DNA from: Protonemura montana
Lineage: Eukaryota > Arthropoda > Insecta > Plecoptera > Nemouridae
Reading direction: 5' to 3'
Assembly: GCA_947568835.1 (NCBI GenBank)
Contig: OX387611.1
Location: 3,104,001-3,168,000 of the forward strand
Length of the DNA stretch: 64,000 nucleotides
Below, piece after piece: positions 33,800-48,300 of the stretch. The position numbers and the translations under genes were made by a program. Below the pieces are notes generated by a model. That model made no database searches and was not told the DNA's origin. It saw nothing but the letters and a program-made list of their open reading frames with translations. How positions within the stretch are numbered: position 1 is the first letter of the stretch; each line of letters begins with the position of its first letter.

Positions 33800-36602
33800 A
33801 TGACTGACGATCTGGAGTGCGTTGTGCCGGAGAAGCCGAACTCTAGCCAGCCTCTGGAACAGTTTGTCTTACTTGCGAAATCAGCCAAAGGTGCCGCAGC
33901 CGTTGAACTTGTCAAGCAAGTGTTGGAAGCTCCTGGCGTTCATGTTTTCGGAGAACTTCTCGACATGCCCAATGTTATTGAAGTAAGTATCATATTTACT
34001 AAAATACGTCTATTATATATTTCCATGCTATATCATAGATTGATTTTTCAGCTGCAAGGAACACCAAATGCAAAGTACTACAATCTCCTGCACATCTTTG
34101 CGTACGGAACGTATCGTGAATACTTGGAGAAGAAAGCTGAACTTCTTGACTTGACTGCTGTACAGAAGAAAAAACTACAACACCTTACAATTGTCACAAT
34201 TGCCACCAAAGAAAAGGTACAATCTATTGCCAAATTATAAATTACCTTAGAAAATATGTAGAGCCTAGTTAATGATAGAAAATGAATAAAATCCAGAAAT
34301 TTACTTTGTGCTAATCCAGCGTTTTGTTTCAGTGCATACCATACTCCAAGCTTCTCGTGGAGCTGGATATGAAAAACGTGCGAGATCTCGAAGATTTGAT
34401 AATCGAGGCAATCTATGCAGGTTTGTATCTTAAAGTCCACCTGATTTTATTGGTTAGCATTTTGTCGGTAAATAATTATTACATTACCAATAAACAGAAT
34501 AAAAATAATTCCCACTGATGCCAAAAACGTAATCCTTGTTCAATTCTCAATCTAGAGTGACATTTTACACAGGAAATAGCTACAAATCAATCAAACTATG
34601 ACCAAATTGCAAAATATATTTGCTTGTTTTCCTTTGCACTACAAGAAACTCCTTGCCTTTCTTTGCACAACAGACTAATATAATTAAATGAAGGTTTCTT
34701 GCCAAAACTCAATGTATTTCCCGTCTTCAGAATGCTTCCAGTAAGCTCTGTTTGCCATGACAGTAGGTCTTAGATTGTCCAGTGTTGTGGTTAAGAATCG
34801 AATAAAAATATATTTGTTTACCGACAAAACTTAGAAACATTAAATACCGAAAGCTACCATTAATTACGTAAACCGTAATCGATCGGCCCCACAACCAGGC
34901 CTAGGTCTTGTAAGAATAATAATAATAATAATAATTGTTTATTTATCACGATTGCCCACTTTTGGCAGGAGACATGTCGAAAAATACGATTCACAATTCA
35001 CAAATTGTAAAAGACAAAAATTCATCAGTTGAATTAAATGCATTTTGAACAAGAAAGTTTCTCACAATACTCTTACAATATGATATATTCACAGTTGTTG
35101 GTTTAATATTGCAAATTGCTACGGCTTTACTGTAAAATATTAAACCAATGACGTAGGGATTCTCAGTATCGTATTCAGTCATTCTTTTTTTGCTTTTAAA
35201 CGGTGCTCATACCTTGTTTTTTCCTTCTCATTGGTATTGTCTACGCATAAAGATGCTATTCTATTTTCTAACATCAGACAAATGACTTTATAAATATAAA
35301 TACGATATCGTGAACCCAATAACTAACTAACGCCGGGGTTCAGACATAATCCAGGGTAAACTGGATCAGAAGAACAGCCAGCTGGAGGTGGACTTTGCTA
35401 TCGGTCGCGACATCCAACCGAAGGACATCGGCGCCGTGGTGACGACGCTGCAGGAATGGTGCGACTCTTGCGAAGCCGTGCTCTCCTGCGTAGATACTCA
35501 GATCAACAAGGCCAACAGCGAGAAGGCCCGAGTACTCAAACTGAAGGAGAACATTGAGAAGGAGGTACGTGCTGGTGACCAATCCGGGATAGCGGTTGCC
35601 ATTGACGTCATCTTGACAGTCCATGATTATAAATCCTCTTAAACGTGTTATTTTTCATGTATTCAACAATAGTTTTTGTCATTTTCAAAGTTTTTGCAGC
35701 TTAAAAGATCAAAATTAGTTAAAAACATGTTTAAAAAACTAAAAGAAATAGCATTAAAATCATACGAATGCCTTGGTTTTAGGGACTCTTATTTGTTGCC
35801 AATTATGGGTTGCTTGACTCTAATTTTGATCAGCTGGCTGGATTCCATGCTCTATCCAGGTTATTTGAGATCAGCTGACTGGATCCTATGTTCTATCCAG
35901 GTTAATTGAGATCAGCTGGCTGGATCCTATGTTCTATCCAGGTTATTTGAGATCAGCTGGCAGGATCCTATGCTCTGTCCAGGTTAATTGAGATCAGCTG
36001 GCTGGATCCTATGCTCTATCCAGGTAATTTGAGACCTGCTGGCCGGATCCTATGTTCTATCCAGGTTATTTGAGATCAGCTGGCTGGATCCTATGCTCTA
36101 TCCAGGTTATTTGAGATCAGCTGGCAGGATCCTATGCTCTATCCAGGTTAATTGAGATCAGCTGGCTGGATCCTATGCTCTATCCAGGTTATTTGAGATC
36201 AGCTGGTTGGATCCTATGCTCTATCCAGGTAATTTGAGATCAGCTGGCTGGATCCTATGCTCTATCCAGGTTATTTGAGATCAGCTGGCTGGATCTTATG
36301 TTTTATCCAGGTTATTTGAGATCAGCTGGCTGGATCCTATGCTATTTGTCTGGTGAAAATTAGCCGTTTGGCCAAGTATGAAAAAAAAAAACACTCAAAT
36401 ACAAACTTATTTGATTTTTGTCTGTGTTTTTCGCTGGCAGGTGTTAAACATCAAGAAGACGTTGAAGACGCAGAGCCAGGACGTGGACGACCCAATGGTG
36501 ACAGATACGCGCGAGGCGATCGCGCAGGGTGGAGACAAGAACAAGAAGTCGATGAAAGCAAAGACAGGACTGCGAGGTACGAACAAGTTCTGGCAGAAGT
36601 AG
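33800..36602 (+). CDS. CSN7: COP9 signalosome complex subunit 7 (CSN7/COPS7), complete, 5 exons
   Basis: PCI-domain subunit of the COP9 signalosome, which removes NEDD8 from cullins and so tunes SCF ligases. Exons: 33800-33982, 34052-34216, 34333-34420, 35344-35564, 36441-36602; phases close, 272 aa (human COPS7A/B about 264-275). The N-terminal helical part includes [20 protein letters not shown]. The PCI core includes [17 protein letters not shown] and [11 protein letters not shown]-like [17 protein letters not shown]. The winged-helix part includes [20 protein letters not shown] and [21 protein letters not shown]-terminal helix precedes a basic tail ending RGTNKFWQK. The same chromosome segment encodes an SCF F-box protein (SKP2-like), a possible downstream functional partner, but the linkage may be chance. 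Confidence 0.95.
34421..35343 (+). other. COPS7 intron 3, repeat-poor
   Basis: 923-bp intron without a large tandem array, apart from a short (ATA) run near 34915-34933. Nothing else was recognised. Confidence 0.5.
35829..36350 (+). repeat. 41-bp minisatellite, about 12 units, COPS7 intron 4
   Basis: Same GGATCC/CAGCTG unit as in CDK11 intron 13, same strand. It ends about 90 bp before the exon 5 acceptor. Confidence 0.9.
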
Positions 36603-37027
36603 CGTGTCGGTCATATGTGGGATTTTGAAAACACTTCACGTGCAATTACTTCTTTTGGTGTATTTTACCGGCTGCCCGGGCCTAGTCTTGAAATGTTTCG
36701 CTGTGGATGATTCCCGTATCCTGTATTTAATTAAGTAAAACGAATATATATTTCCAGCAGAGAAAGTTTTCTAGACGTGCTGTGCATCAGGACCAATCTC
36801 CATATTGAATTTTTAATTACGAGAATTTTGATGGTGCAATTGGAAAGATAAAGATCGTATCTGTAAAACCTGCCCTGGTGCAGGCCCGGTCGGAAATGAC
36901 TCAAATGACAAAAATGTTTGAATTTCACCGCATGTGAATCTGCAATTCTTTTACCCTATGATTTTTTTTTAAAACTTAGCCTAAAGTTGGAATAATGGAT
37001 AGACTTAAAGTATTTTCCTTGCCTTGA

Positions 37028-37600
37028 CTCAAATAACCTGGATAGTGCATAGGATCCAGTCAGCTGATATCAAATAACCTGGATAGAGCATAGGATCCAG
37101 CCAGCTGATATCAAATTACCTGGATAGAGCATAGGATCCAGCCAGCTGATATCAAATAACCTCGATAGAGCATAGGATCCAGTCAGCTGATCTGAAATAA
37201 CCTGGTTAGAGCATAGGATCCAGCCAGCTGAACTCAAATAACCTAAATAGAGCATAGGATCCAGTCAGCTGATCTCAAATAACCTGGATAGAGCATAGGA
37301 TCCAGCCAGCTGATCTCAAATAACCTGGATAGAGCATAGGATCCAGCCAGCTGATCTCAAATAACCTGGATAGAACATAGGATCCAGTCAGCTGATCTCA
37401 AATAACCTGGATAGAGCATAGGATCCAGTCAGCTGATCTCAAATAACCTGGATAGAGCATAGGATCCAGTCAGCTGATCTCAAATAACCTGGATAGAACA
37501 TAGGATCCAGCCAGCTGATCTCAAATAACCTGGATAGAGCATAGGATCCAGCCAGCTGATCTGAAATAACCTGGATAGAACATAGGATCCAGCCAGCAAG
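37028..37600 (-). repeat. 41-bp minisatellite, about 14 units, inverted, downstream of COPS7
   Basis: Reverse complement of the intron-4 array (AATAACCTGGATAGAGCATA GGATCCAGTCAGCTGATCTC on the plus strand). Together the two arrays flank COPS7 exon 5 in inverted orientation. Confidence 0.9.
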
Positions 37601-38036
37601 TTTTCCAGATTATTTGATATCGTTGATAACTACTTTGCACGGTGTAAGCTTGAACTACTTTTAATGCATTTCCTATTTTGTCCAGACCTTTGCCAGTAGC
37701 TTATTCTGTTGCTAAAGTAATGAAACTTTCCGTGAGTTTCTCAAACAGCTTAAATGCGGTTTGAATGGAGTGAAACTGGGAGTGAGCCAATGTACATTAA
37801 GGACAAATCGTCGTGAGTTTGATCTCAAAATGTGTTGGAAAATGCACTCGGCCAAAATGCAAATGAAACCAAATTTTTATTTGGTTATGTTTTTAAGAAA
37901 AACTGTATGATTGTAAATTAGACTTGTTTAAAATATGTCAGTCGCTTGTATAACCTAACTAAATCTTATCGTATAGCACCGTAGCAATATAGCTTGTACT
38001 AACAATTTAAATGGGACTATGTATTTGTGAAAATGT

Positions 38037-38268
38037 CTTTGTGTTATTCTTATGGGCCATGTTTTTCCAAGCAGTTCAATGTACTAGGTGCTAGGGGTTG
38101 AAAAATGTCTCTGTGTTATTCTTATGGGCCATGTTTTTCCAAGCAGTTCAATGTACTAGGTGCTAGTGGTTGAAAAATGTCTCTGTGTTATTCTTATGGG
38201 CCATGTTTTTCCAAGCAGTCCAATGCACTAGGTGCTAGTGGTTGAAAAATGTCTTTGTGTTATTCTTA
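38037..38268 (+). repeat. Three tandem copies of a 72-bp unit
   Basis: The unit includes TGTGTTATTCTTATGGGCCA, TGTTTTTCCAAGCAGTTCAA and TGTACTAGGTGCTAGTGG. A related TTTTTCCAAGCAGTTCGGTG occurs once near 27355. Confidence 0.8.
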
Positions 38269-38351
38269 GGAAACCTAACCATAAAATTTTTACTTTGATC
38301 ATTTTTGCTCGGGGTTATGGCTACATAAAAATGTTCTGGTACACGAATGAT

Positions 38352-38482
38352 TGATTTGTTGTGTTTAACTACGCACTATTTTGACTGTTCTGTGGCACTG
38401 GCATCTTTTCACTGGTCTAATGGTGTCGGTGAATGTGTGGGTGATGGTGAAGATGAAGATAAACCTAACCTAACATAGAGTA
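38352..38482 (-). mobile_element. 5S-SINE 3' tail fragment (copy K)
   Basis: TGTTGTGTTTAACTACGCAC, TCTAATGGTGTCGGTGAATG and AAACCTAACCTAACATAG match the tail of copies A, E and J. It is truncated next to a family B MITE. Confidence 0.7.
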
Positions 38483-38497
38483 GAAGATGGGAAATCT

Positions 38498-38897
38498 AGT
38501 ATCGTTGAGTGTAGGTTCTAGGTAGAGTTTCAATGTCAATGTTACAGTCTCTGCGTGAATGATGGCCGCCAAATGACTGCCTTACCGACAAAAATGCAGA
38601 GTACCGGAACATCACGTTAAGTGGAGCCACTGTCGTATGAAATTTAATTTCGATATTTCTCGTAGGTTAACTCGCTTTTGAGACTTTTCATGCTCAAAAA
38701 ATTGCCATCAATGTTTACCTCAACGATTGATAAACACGTAACGATACTAAAAAGCGAGTTAACCTACGAGAAATATCTAAATTAAATTTCATACGACAGT
38801 GGCTCCACTTAACGTGATGTTCCGGTACTCTGCATTTTTGTCGGTAAGGTAGTCATTTGGCGGCCATCTTTCACGCAAAGACTGTAACATTGACATT
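38498..38897. mobile_element. Palindromic MITE, family B, third copy
   Basis: Left arm from ATCGTTGAGTGTAGGTTCTA and right arm through GTCGGTAAGGTAGTCATTTG to TGTAACATTGACATTGAAAC. The outer few bases of the right end are lost. Confidence 0.8.
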
Positions 38898-38934
38898 GAA
38901 ACATTGGTAACATTGAAAGACTTCGTTGAGTGGC

Positions 38935-39160
38935 CGCTACATTTGCGTTACTAACTTTTGGCTTGGAATCGTCGCTCTGTGATAATCGTCTAACCAGCAA
39001 GTGTTGACCACGCAGGTCGCTCTCCACGAGTCGAACAGCAGAAAAAGTGAACGGAGCGGAGCGTGGAATTGGACGGTAATCGAACGTGGACCGAGCCGTT
39101 TTGCCGTCGTCGGGGATTTTGTGGCGTCGGCCAAATTGTGACTCGGCGTTGAGTGTGTTA
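38935..39160. other. CpG-rich unassigned segment
   Basis: Unlike its AT-rich surroundings, this segment is dense in CG dinucleotides (CCGTTTTGCCGTCGTCGGGG; GCGGAGCGTGG). No conserved protein frame or splice-bounded exon was recognised on either strand. It could be a promoter, a 5' UTR exon of an unrecognised gene or a decayed element. Confidence 0.35.
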
Positions 39161-39444
39161 ATAAATGTATTTCACTTCTATCTTTGTTTTCGTATGTGCG
39201 TTTTATTTGTATGAAATAAAAACTTTGGACTTTGGTCTGGTTTTACTAAAGTTTCAAATCCTCGTACAAGAGTTTGTTGAAACGGTTGCTGTGGTGTTTT
39301 CGAATTGCGTGCAAGAAGCTCTACTTTTGGCTGGTTCTTCAGTTGTTTGTTAAGAACTTAACAGTCTGTTAGTTTGCTATTTCCCTGGCAAGAGCCAATC
39401 TTTTTATGGAATAGTTTAATTACTGAACATTTTTAGATTACAAT

Positions 39445-39500
39445 TTTTTTTGGTTTTTCTGGCATTTCCATTAGGGAGTTTAAACCAGCAAGCAGGTGAT
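39445..39500 (-). mobile_element. tRNA-headed SINE 3' fragment
   Basis: TTTTTTTTGGTTTTTCTGGC ATTTCCATTAGGGAG ... AAACCAGCAAGC matches the tail and body end of the 7796-7990 copy. Confidence 0.65.
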
Positions 39501-39544
39501 GGTTAGTTCATTTTTTGATTATTTTCTCGAAGATGCCCAAAAGC

Positions 39545-39852
39545 AGAGGTTGATAAGCAAGGCGGGTGAAGTTGCTGTACAAACTTTCATCCCTCCAACC
39601 TCTCTCCCCAACAGAACTGGTCATGTGTATGATGGTCACCCATCCAATACCTGACCCAGTGCAGTGTTGCTTAACTTTCATCCCTCCAACCTCTCTCCCA
39701 AACAGAACTGGTCATGTGTATGATGGTCACCCATCCAATACCTGACTCAGCGCAGTGTTGCTTAATTTTCATCCCTCCAACCTCTCTCCCGAACAGAACT
39801 GGTCATGTGTATGATGGTCACCCATCCAATACCTGACCCAGCACAGTGTTGC
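39545..39852 (-). mobile_element. 5S rRNA-headed SINE, copy I (5' part)
   Basis: Three 91-bp monomers on the minus strand plus a short stretch of body (GAGGTTGATAAGCAAGGCGG), abutted on the right by a family A foldback element. Confidence 0.8.
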
Positions 39853-40085
39853 AAAAACTATTTCAACTGGGTTTTCAATGCTAAGTGAAGAACAACTAAA
39901 TTTCCCGACGTTTCGTAACTTGTACCTGTTACTTTATCAAAGGTAAGAGCAGTCCTGACAATTTTCCTATAACAAAAGAACCACATAAAATTATAACAAT
40001 TACCAAGTTCAAGCTTCCTAAATGCATCTAAATAAAATAATCAGGGTCAATAACTTAAAAAACTAATGTATTTTGTATTTTCGAT
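39850..40085. mobile_element. Foldback element family A, left arm with extended core
   Basis: AAAACTATTTCAACTGGGTT ... GTAACTTGTACCTGTTACTT, then a core (AACAAAAGAACCACATAAAA, AACAATTACCAAGTTCAAGC) shared with 1800-1880 and 20585-20700. It interrupts 5S-SINE copy I, so it is probably the younger insertion. Confidence 0.7.
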
Positions 40086-42381
<2,296 letters not shown>

Positions 42382-45300
42382 TCACACGGCATTTTCTGCG
42401 TTCACAAAACTAGCGACCCTCTGATTGTTCGGACAACTTCCAGCAGAGCCGTTGGAGACCCGCGCACTTCCGTTTCCGCCCACCAGCGTCGTCAGAGTCG
42501 CTTCACTCACATTCGACTCTTGACGCTTCCGGTAATGGCCGCTTGGATTTCCTGCAAGGCTGACGTTGGTGATGTTGTGACGTTGGCAGCGTTGGCAGCG
42601 TTGGCAGCGTTGGCAGCGTTGGCAGCGTTGGCACGGCGACGAAGAGTGGTGTTAGAAAAGAGAAAGACAAAAATCTCAATAAAATAACTGGGTAAAGGTC
42701 CTCGTATCTAGTATTTCCTTACAGGGGCATTTACCCTTCAAATTCACTTTTTACTAAAGATTTGTAACTTTAGGATGAATTGAAATTAACCTATTTAAAA
42801 GAATTTTCTGAAAAAATGGCTCTGCAATTAATTATCTAAGATTTGTGGCTTTTCGCGCGGCGCGATCTGCGAGATGAGTTCGATTCTCTTGTAGACTACT
42901 GTCTTTCCCTGCGGCCGCTCCGTAAAAAATTTCGAATTGCCACTTTTTTTTTTAACAATTCTGAGTAATTTTCTTTGCGAATCAAAAGCGTATCAAAATA
43001 TAGATAAACCATAAAAAAAAATATATAGTTTTACCTTTCAGCCAAATTTAAACCAAGCTTAACACGAAGTTACTCAACCGTTAAAAACCATTGTCCAACT
43101 CAACCCAAACAAGTCGCATTTAAAATCACAGACTCAACTTTGACCTGAATTCACTCACCCAAATCATTGCAAGTACACAGTTAGAGACAACAAACACAAG
43201 CAACGACAACAGCCAATCAGCGACGAGAATCCTTTGAGCGAGTAACTATCTCGTTTACCCTGGAGACCTGGAGCTAATAATCCACCCTGGCGCCCTGGCG
43301 GCCAGGTCACGAGCCAGATCCTGCTCAGTTACAACCTGCAGCAGCGTCGTACTAATTCAGTGCTGAATAAAACATTGGCTGGGAGCCGAGGGCAGCTTTC
43401 CAAGGCGAAGCGGGTAATTGCAAGATGGGGGTAAATAATTACTAGACGAGTACCGGCTGGGATTTTACCACTTGTTGCTTTTGGTTTAATGGACGTCGGT
43501 TCTTTAAGGAGCAATAAAATCGATGGTGAATTGTTGATGTATTTTATGATTATGAAAACTATAACCGTCGTTTGGGCATCAATTTTTGAGACGGTTATAG
43601 TGTTGATAATAATAAAATACCACGCGCATTGCAAGCGTTTGCAATTTAAATAAGATTTCATTCTAATACAGCAACGAATCCAACGTCAAATTGGAGTTAT
43701 TCGAGTTTGACAGGTTGTGACGTGATATAGCGTCACTAGAATCAGAATGACTGTGAGTATTCACAGCCTCACGGTTCTACTCCTTGGAGATTTCTGAAAA
43801 AATCTGACAATGATTTGAAAAGGCCTAAATATAACCACAAATTTAACCACTCCCACATCTGACCTTCAGTGAAAAGAAAAGAAAGTTGAGCTAAACGAAA
43901 ACGTCTCCCGGATGTTGACGTGAATCCGGCCGTCGTGAGCAGGAAACACATTCTAGATAATTGAGAAGTTTAATAGAAAATAAACTCGGTGCTGTTTCTT
44001 TTCTTCCAAACGTTGAGATGGATATCTTGCCAGTGGCATGAGGTCTACGTCATACGCGAATAGGGTATGACACAGGCTTCCCACTCACATTTCAATCCAA
44101 AAAAGTAGGAATAGTAGGACAAAAGTAGGACTAATTCAAACCGATTTGTAGGAATATATGAGTAAGGTAGTGTGATTTGTGCAATCCAAAAGTAAATTGC
44201 ACGCAATTTTACACTGCGGTTTAATTCTTCTAATAAAACGAGTACATTCTTATATAATGTATGCATAGGTAAAGTTGACATTTGAATATTTCTGATGATT
44301 GATGATATACCGATAATGATAATAATTGTGATAGGAACTGACGATATGCCTGGCCACCCGAAAATTGCGCCAAATTCGAGATTTAAGCAGCCTTGCGAAA
44401 ATAAACTCAAATACAAACTGGACAAAATGTGGCTGGTTTAATTTCACATCGATTTCACATTTTATAATTAAATGTGACGAAAAAGTAGGAAAAGTAGGAA
44501 CGAGTGGGAAGCCTGTATGACGTGATAGGGTCATAGGGTCATAGGGTCATACGCGATCAGCCTGGATTAAGGTTGCCCGACGTGCCGCTTACGGTGGGAC
44601 AGTCCTGATTTTCACTCAAAAGTCCCGCGTCCCGCTCGATCGTTATTTTCTCTTAAAAAATCGCGAAATCGAACATTGCATTTGCATTGCATTTCCTTAT
44701 AAATAGCTAATTGTTCCTCTAATTGTGTCAATGGCATTATGATTGTAAATTTGCTGAAAATGGCCCTCAAATCCTGTTCCCACATCCACAACCTTATTTT
44801 TTGGGGGGCTTTGTCTCTCCCCCTAGCCTCCGGCCTAACTACTTGTCGTTGGTTAAAATTTGTCCCGCCATCCGAAATTTTTATTATGGCAACCCTATAC
44901 GCGAATACATATATTTTTTCCTCTTCCAGTCTTTTTGTTTGTTGTTGTTTTAAGTTTTTACCCCACCTTTAGGGCGCTGGCTTAAGGTAAGGAGCACCTT
45001 TAGGGCGCTGGCTTAAGGTAAGTAGCACCTTTAGGGCGCTGGCTTAAGGTGAGTAGCACCTTTAGGGCGCTGGCTTAAGATGAGTAGCACCTTTAGGGCG
45101 CTGGCTTAAGGTGAGTAGCACCTTTAGGGCACTGGCTTAAGGTAAGGAGCACCTTTAAGGCGCTGGCTTAAGGTCAGTAGCACCTTTAGGGCGCTGGCTT
45201 AAGGTCAGTAGCACCTTTAGAGCGCTGGCTTAAGGTAAGTAGCACCTTTAGGGCGCTGGCTTAAGGTAAGTACCACCTTTAGGGCGCTGGCTTAAGGTAA

Positions 45301-48300
45301 GGAGCACCTTTAGGGCGCTGGCTTAAGGTAAGGAGCACCTTTAGGGCGCTGGCTTGTACCCACCTGCCAAGGTAAGTAGCACGCCTGCAAGTCGCCGAGG
45401 TCGAGACGTTATGCTCTGAACTAGCGACTGTAATATCGGTCGTCAAGCTACGTGGGTCGTTAAACAAGGTGCACTGGGTGGCCACTCTAGTTGATGGATT
45501 ATTTTGTCCGCTGCTCCAGTTATTACACGAGTATTAAGTTACGATAAATAAGGTTTATGTTTCGGTTATTTTTATGTGAAAGCTGTTAGCAAAGTGTGTT
45601 TTTATTTTGAGTTTATTTTGAGTTTTATTTTTCTAGCGCAGGAAAAAACAGTTGAACGGAATAAAGTTATTGTTATTTGTGGTTAATATTGCTAAGATTA
45701 ACAATTGACTGAAGAATCTACTTTTGTTTTGGCGGAAAATTGAAGAAAACTGAAGATACTCATGATAAATGTCATCTACATCCTTCTACATCCTCCAGTC
45801 GTTCTCTTATCTCGAGTCTCGCCAATCTATCTTCTAACTTCCCACGTTTCACCCCAAAGAGATTACATAGAGATAACAGCGGAGTGGGAAGACACATAAA
45901 TCGCTCAGACGCGCTGTCAGTAGATCCTCCTAACAGCGGAGTGGGGAGACCCATGAATCACTCAGACGCGCTGTCAGTAGATCCTCCTAACAGCGGAGTG
46001 GGGAGACCCATGAATCACTCAGACGCGCTGTCAGTAGATCCTCCTAACAGCGGAGTGGGGAGACCCATGAATCACTCAGACGCGCTGTCAGTAGATCCTC
46101 CTAACAGCGGAGTGGGGAGACCCATGAATCACTCAGACGCGCTGTCAGTAGATCCTCCTAACAGCGGAGTGGGGAGACCCATGAATCACTCAGACGCGCT
46201 GTCAGTAGATCCTCCTAACAGCGGAGTGGGGAGACCCATGAATCGCTCAGACGCGCTGTCAGTAGATCCTCCTTACAGCGGAGTGGGGAGACACATGAAT
46301 CACTCAGACGCGCTGTCAGTAGATCCTCCTAACAGCGGAGTGGGGAGACCCATGAATCGCTCAGACGCGCTGTCAGTAGATCCTCCTAGCAGCGGAGTGG
46401 GGAGACCCATGAATCACTCAGACGCGCTGTCAGTAGATCCTCCTAACAGCGGAGTGGGGAGACACATGAATCACTCAGACGCGCTGTCAGTAGATCCTCC
46501 TAACAGCGGAGTGAGGAGACCCATGAATCACTCAGACGCGCTGTCAGTAGATCCTCCTAACAGCGGAGTGGGGAGACCCATGAATCACTCAGACGCGCTG
46601 TCAGTAGATCCTCCTAACAGCGGAGTGGGGAGACCCATGAATCGGTTAAAGAGTAAGGTATCTTTGCTCATTCTGTCCCATTTGTTCCAATATGGGAAGC
46701 TTGTCTGGCGAGGTCCAGGGCTTACCGGATGCTCTCTGTCCGGGAACGAGGTGACCAGTCCTTGCTGTAGTTGTAGGTGTATCTTCTGCCACCTGCCGCC
46801 AGGCTGCGTGCTTCTTGCCAGCGACCGAAATGATGACGTACCGTGTTCTGGACCTCCGTGTTCAGGAAGCAGTAGAAAATGGCGACCGTCAGACCCTGGG
46901 GAAGTTAGAAATGTGTTAACTGCCCAAGCAATGCAATCAGCTTCAAATTGAAGACAATATATTTTACTGTTTTCAAATTTCAAAGTACATTTGGGTGAAA
47001 TCAAGTTAAGAAAGTGAGTTTTTTTTGCTTTGTTTGCTAGGTCTTATGCCGTTTGCCTAAAATACTTCATCTAAATTCATCTATACTTCTTTATGCTTTG
47101 TAAACTTCATCAAGGGTGACATCTTTTCACAGAGAAAACTTCAGGAAAATTTGAAGTTTAAATCAGGATTAAAACGCCAGTCTCAAAAAGATTGTTTCTT
47201 CAAAACTAGCGACAAGATTAAATAAATGAGACTCGAGTTTTAAAGCTAAAATATCTCGAGGAATTTTTTGAGACATTTTGCTATCAAAATAAAAATAAAA
47301 AGCCTTTTTTTGTTGTTTTTCATAAAAATATCCGAGTTTTTGCAGCAGCACCTGTTGACTCAACCAAACTACACGTAAAAAATAAAATACTTGAGCCAAA
47401 TATTTTGAAAAACCATTCTTAAAAGTAGAATCTAGTTTTTATAAATAATATTATTTTTATTTGTATTGATATTGCGGAAAATGTGCACCACTTCGGAGGT
47501 AGGTGTTATTGTTGAAACAGTTTCCAGCCACAATTGAAGAATGAAAATATGATTTTGTATCCTAGCCCCCCCCCCCCCCCACCCCACCCCTCCAGGGAAG
47601 AAGATGGACGCAATATAAACCCCCTTAAGTTAAACTTTATTTGGAGGCAATTTTTGACATTTGATAAAATTTTTATGAAAAAAAAAAAAAAAAAAACGCC
47701 CCGTGGAGGTGCCAAGTTTATTGCTCTGCGGGTTGCGTTCAGGCGAAAATAGGTATAAACCAAGTTTATCGAATTTTTTCGAAATCTCTCCATATATTTT
47801 TATGGTGAAATCATTTTCTGTGAATTTTAATTAAAAAATAAACTCCCGGATTGAATTTAATAAGCTTAATAATAACAGTAAAACGATTTGTTGACAGGTA
47901 AAGTATTGTTGCAGGTGGTCTGCTTTGTGCGTACTTGTACTAAAAATAATAAAACCCTTGAAGAAGTAACAGGTTCAAGTTACGAAACGTTGGGAAATTC
48001 AGTTGTTCTTCACTTAGCATTCAAAACCCAGTTGAAATAGTTTTTGTTAAAACTAGTGCTAAGTTTACATCAAGTAGACTTGAGTTTTTGTTAAAACTAG
48101 TGCTAAGTTTACATCAAGTAGACTTGAGTTTTTGTTAAAACTAGTGCTAAGTTTACATCAAGTAGACTTGAGTTTTTGTTAAAACTAGTGCTAAGTTTAC
48201 ATCGAGTAGACTTGAGTTTTTGTTAAAACTAGTGCTAAGTTTACATCAAGTAGACTTGAGTTTTTGTTAAAACTGGTGCTAAGTTTACATCAAGTAGACA

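Noticed and set aside
39165-39353. 62-codon hydrophobic open frame
   Set aside because: No family resemblance, no splice support and no other coding signal nearby.
45740-46951. 403-codon open frame with 19-residue repeats
   Set aside because: It is the read-through of a 57-bp minisatellite (a multiple of 3); it lies in a DH31-R intron, opens in more than one frame and overlaps a receptor exon on the other strand.
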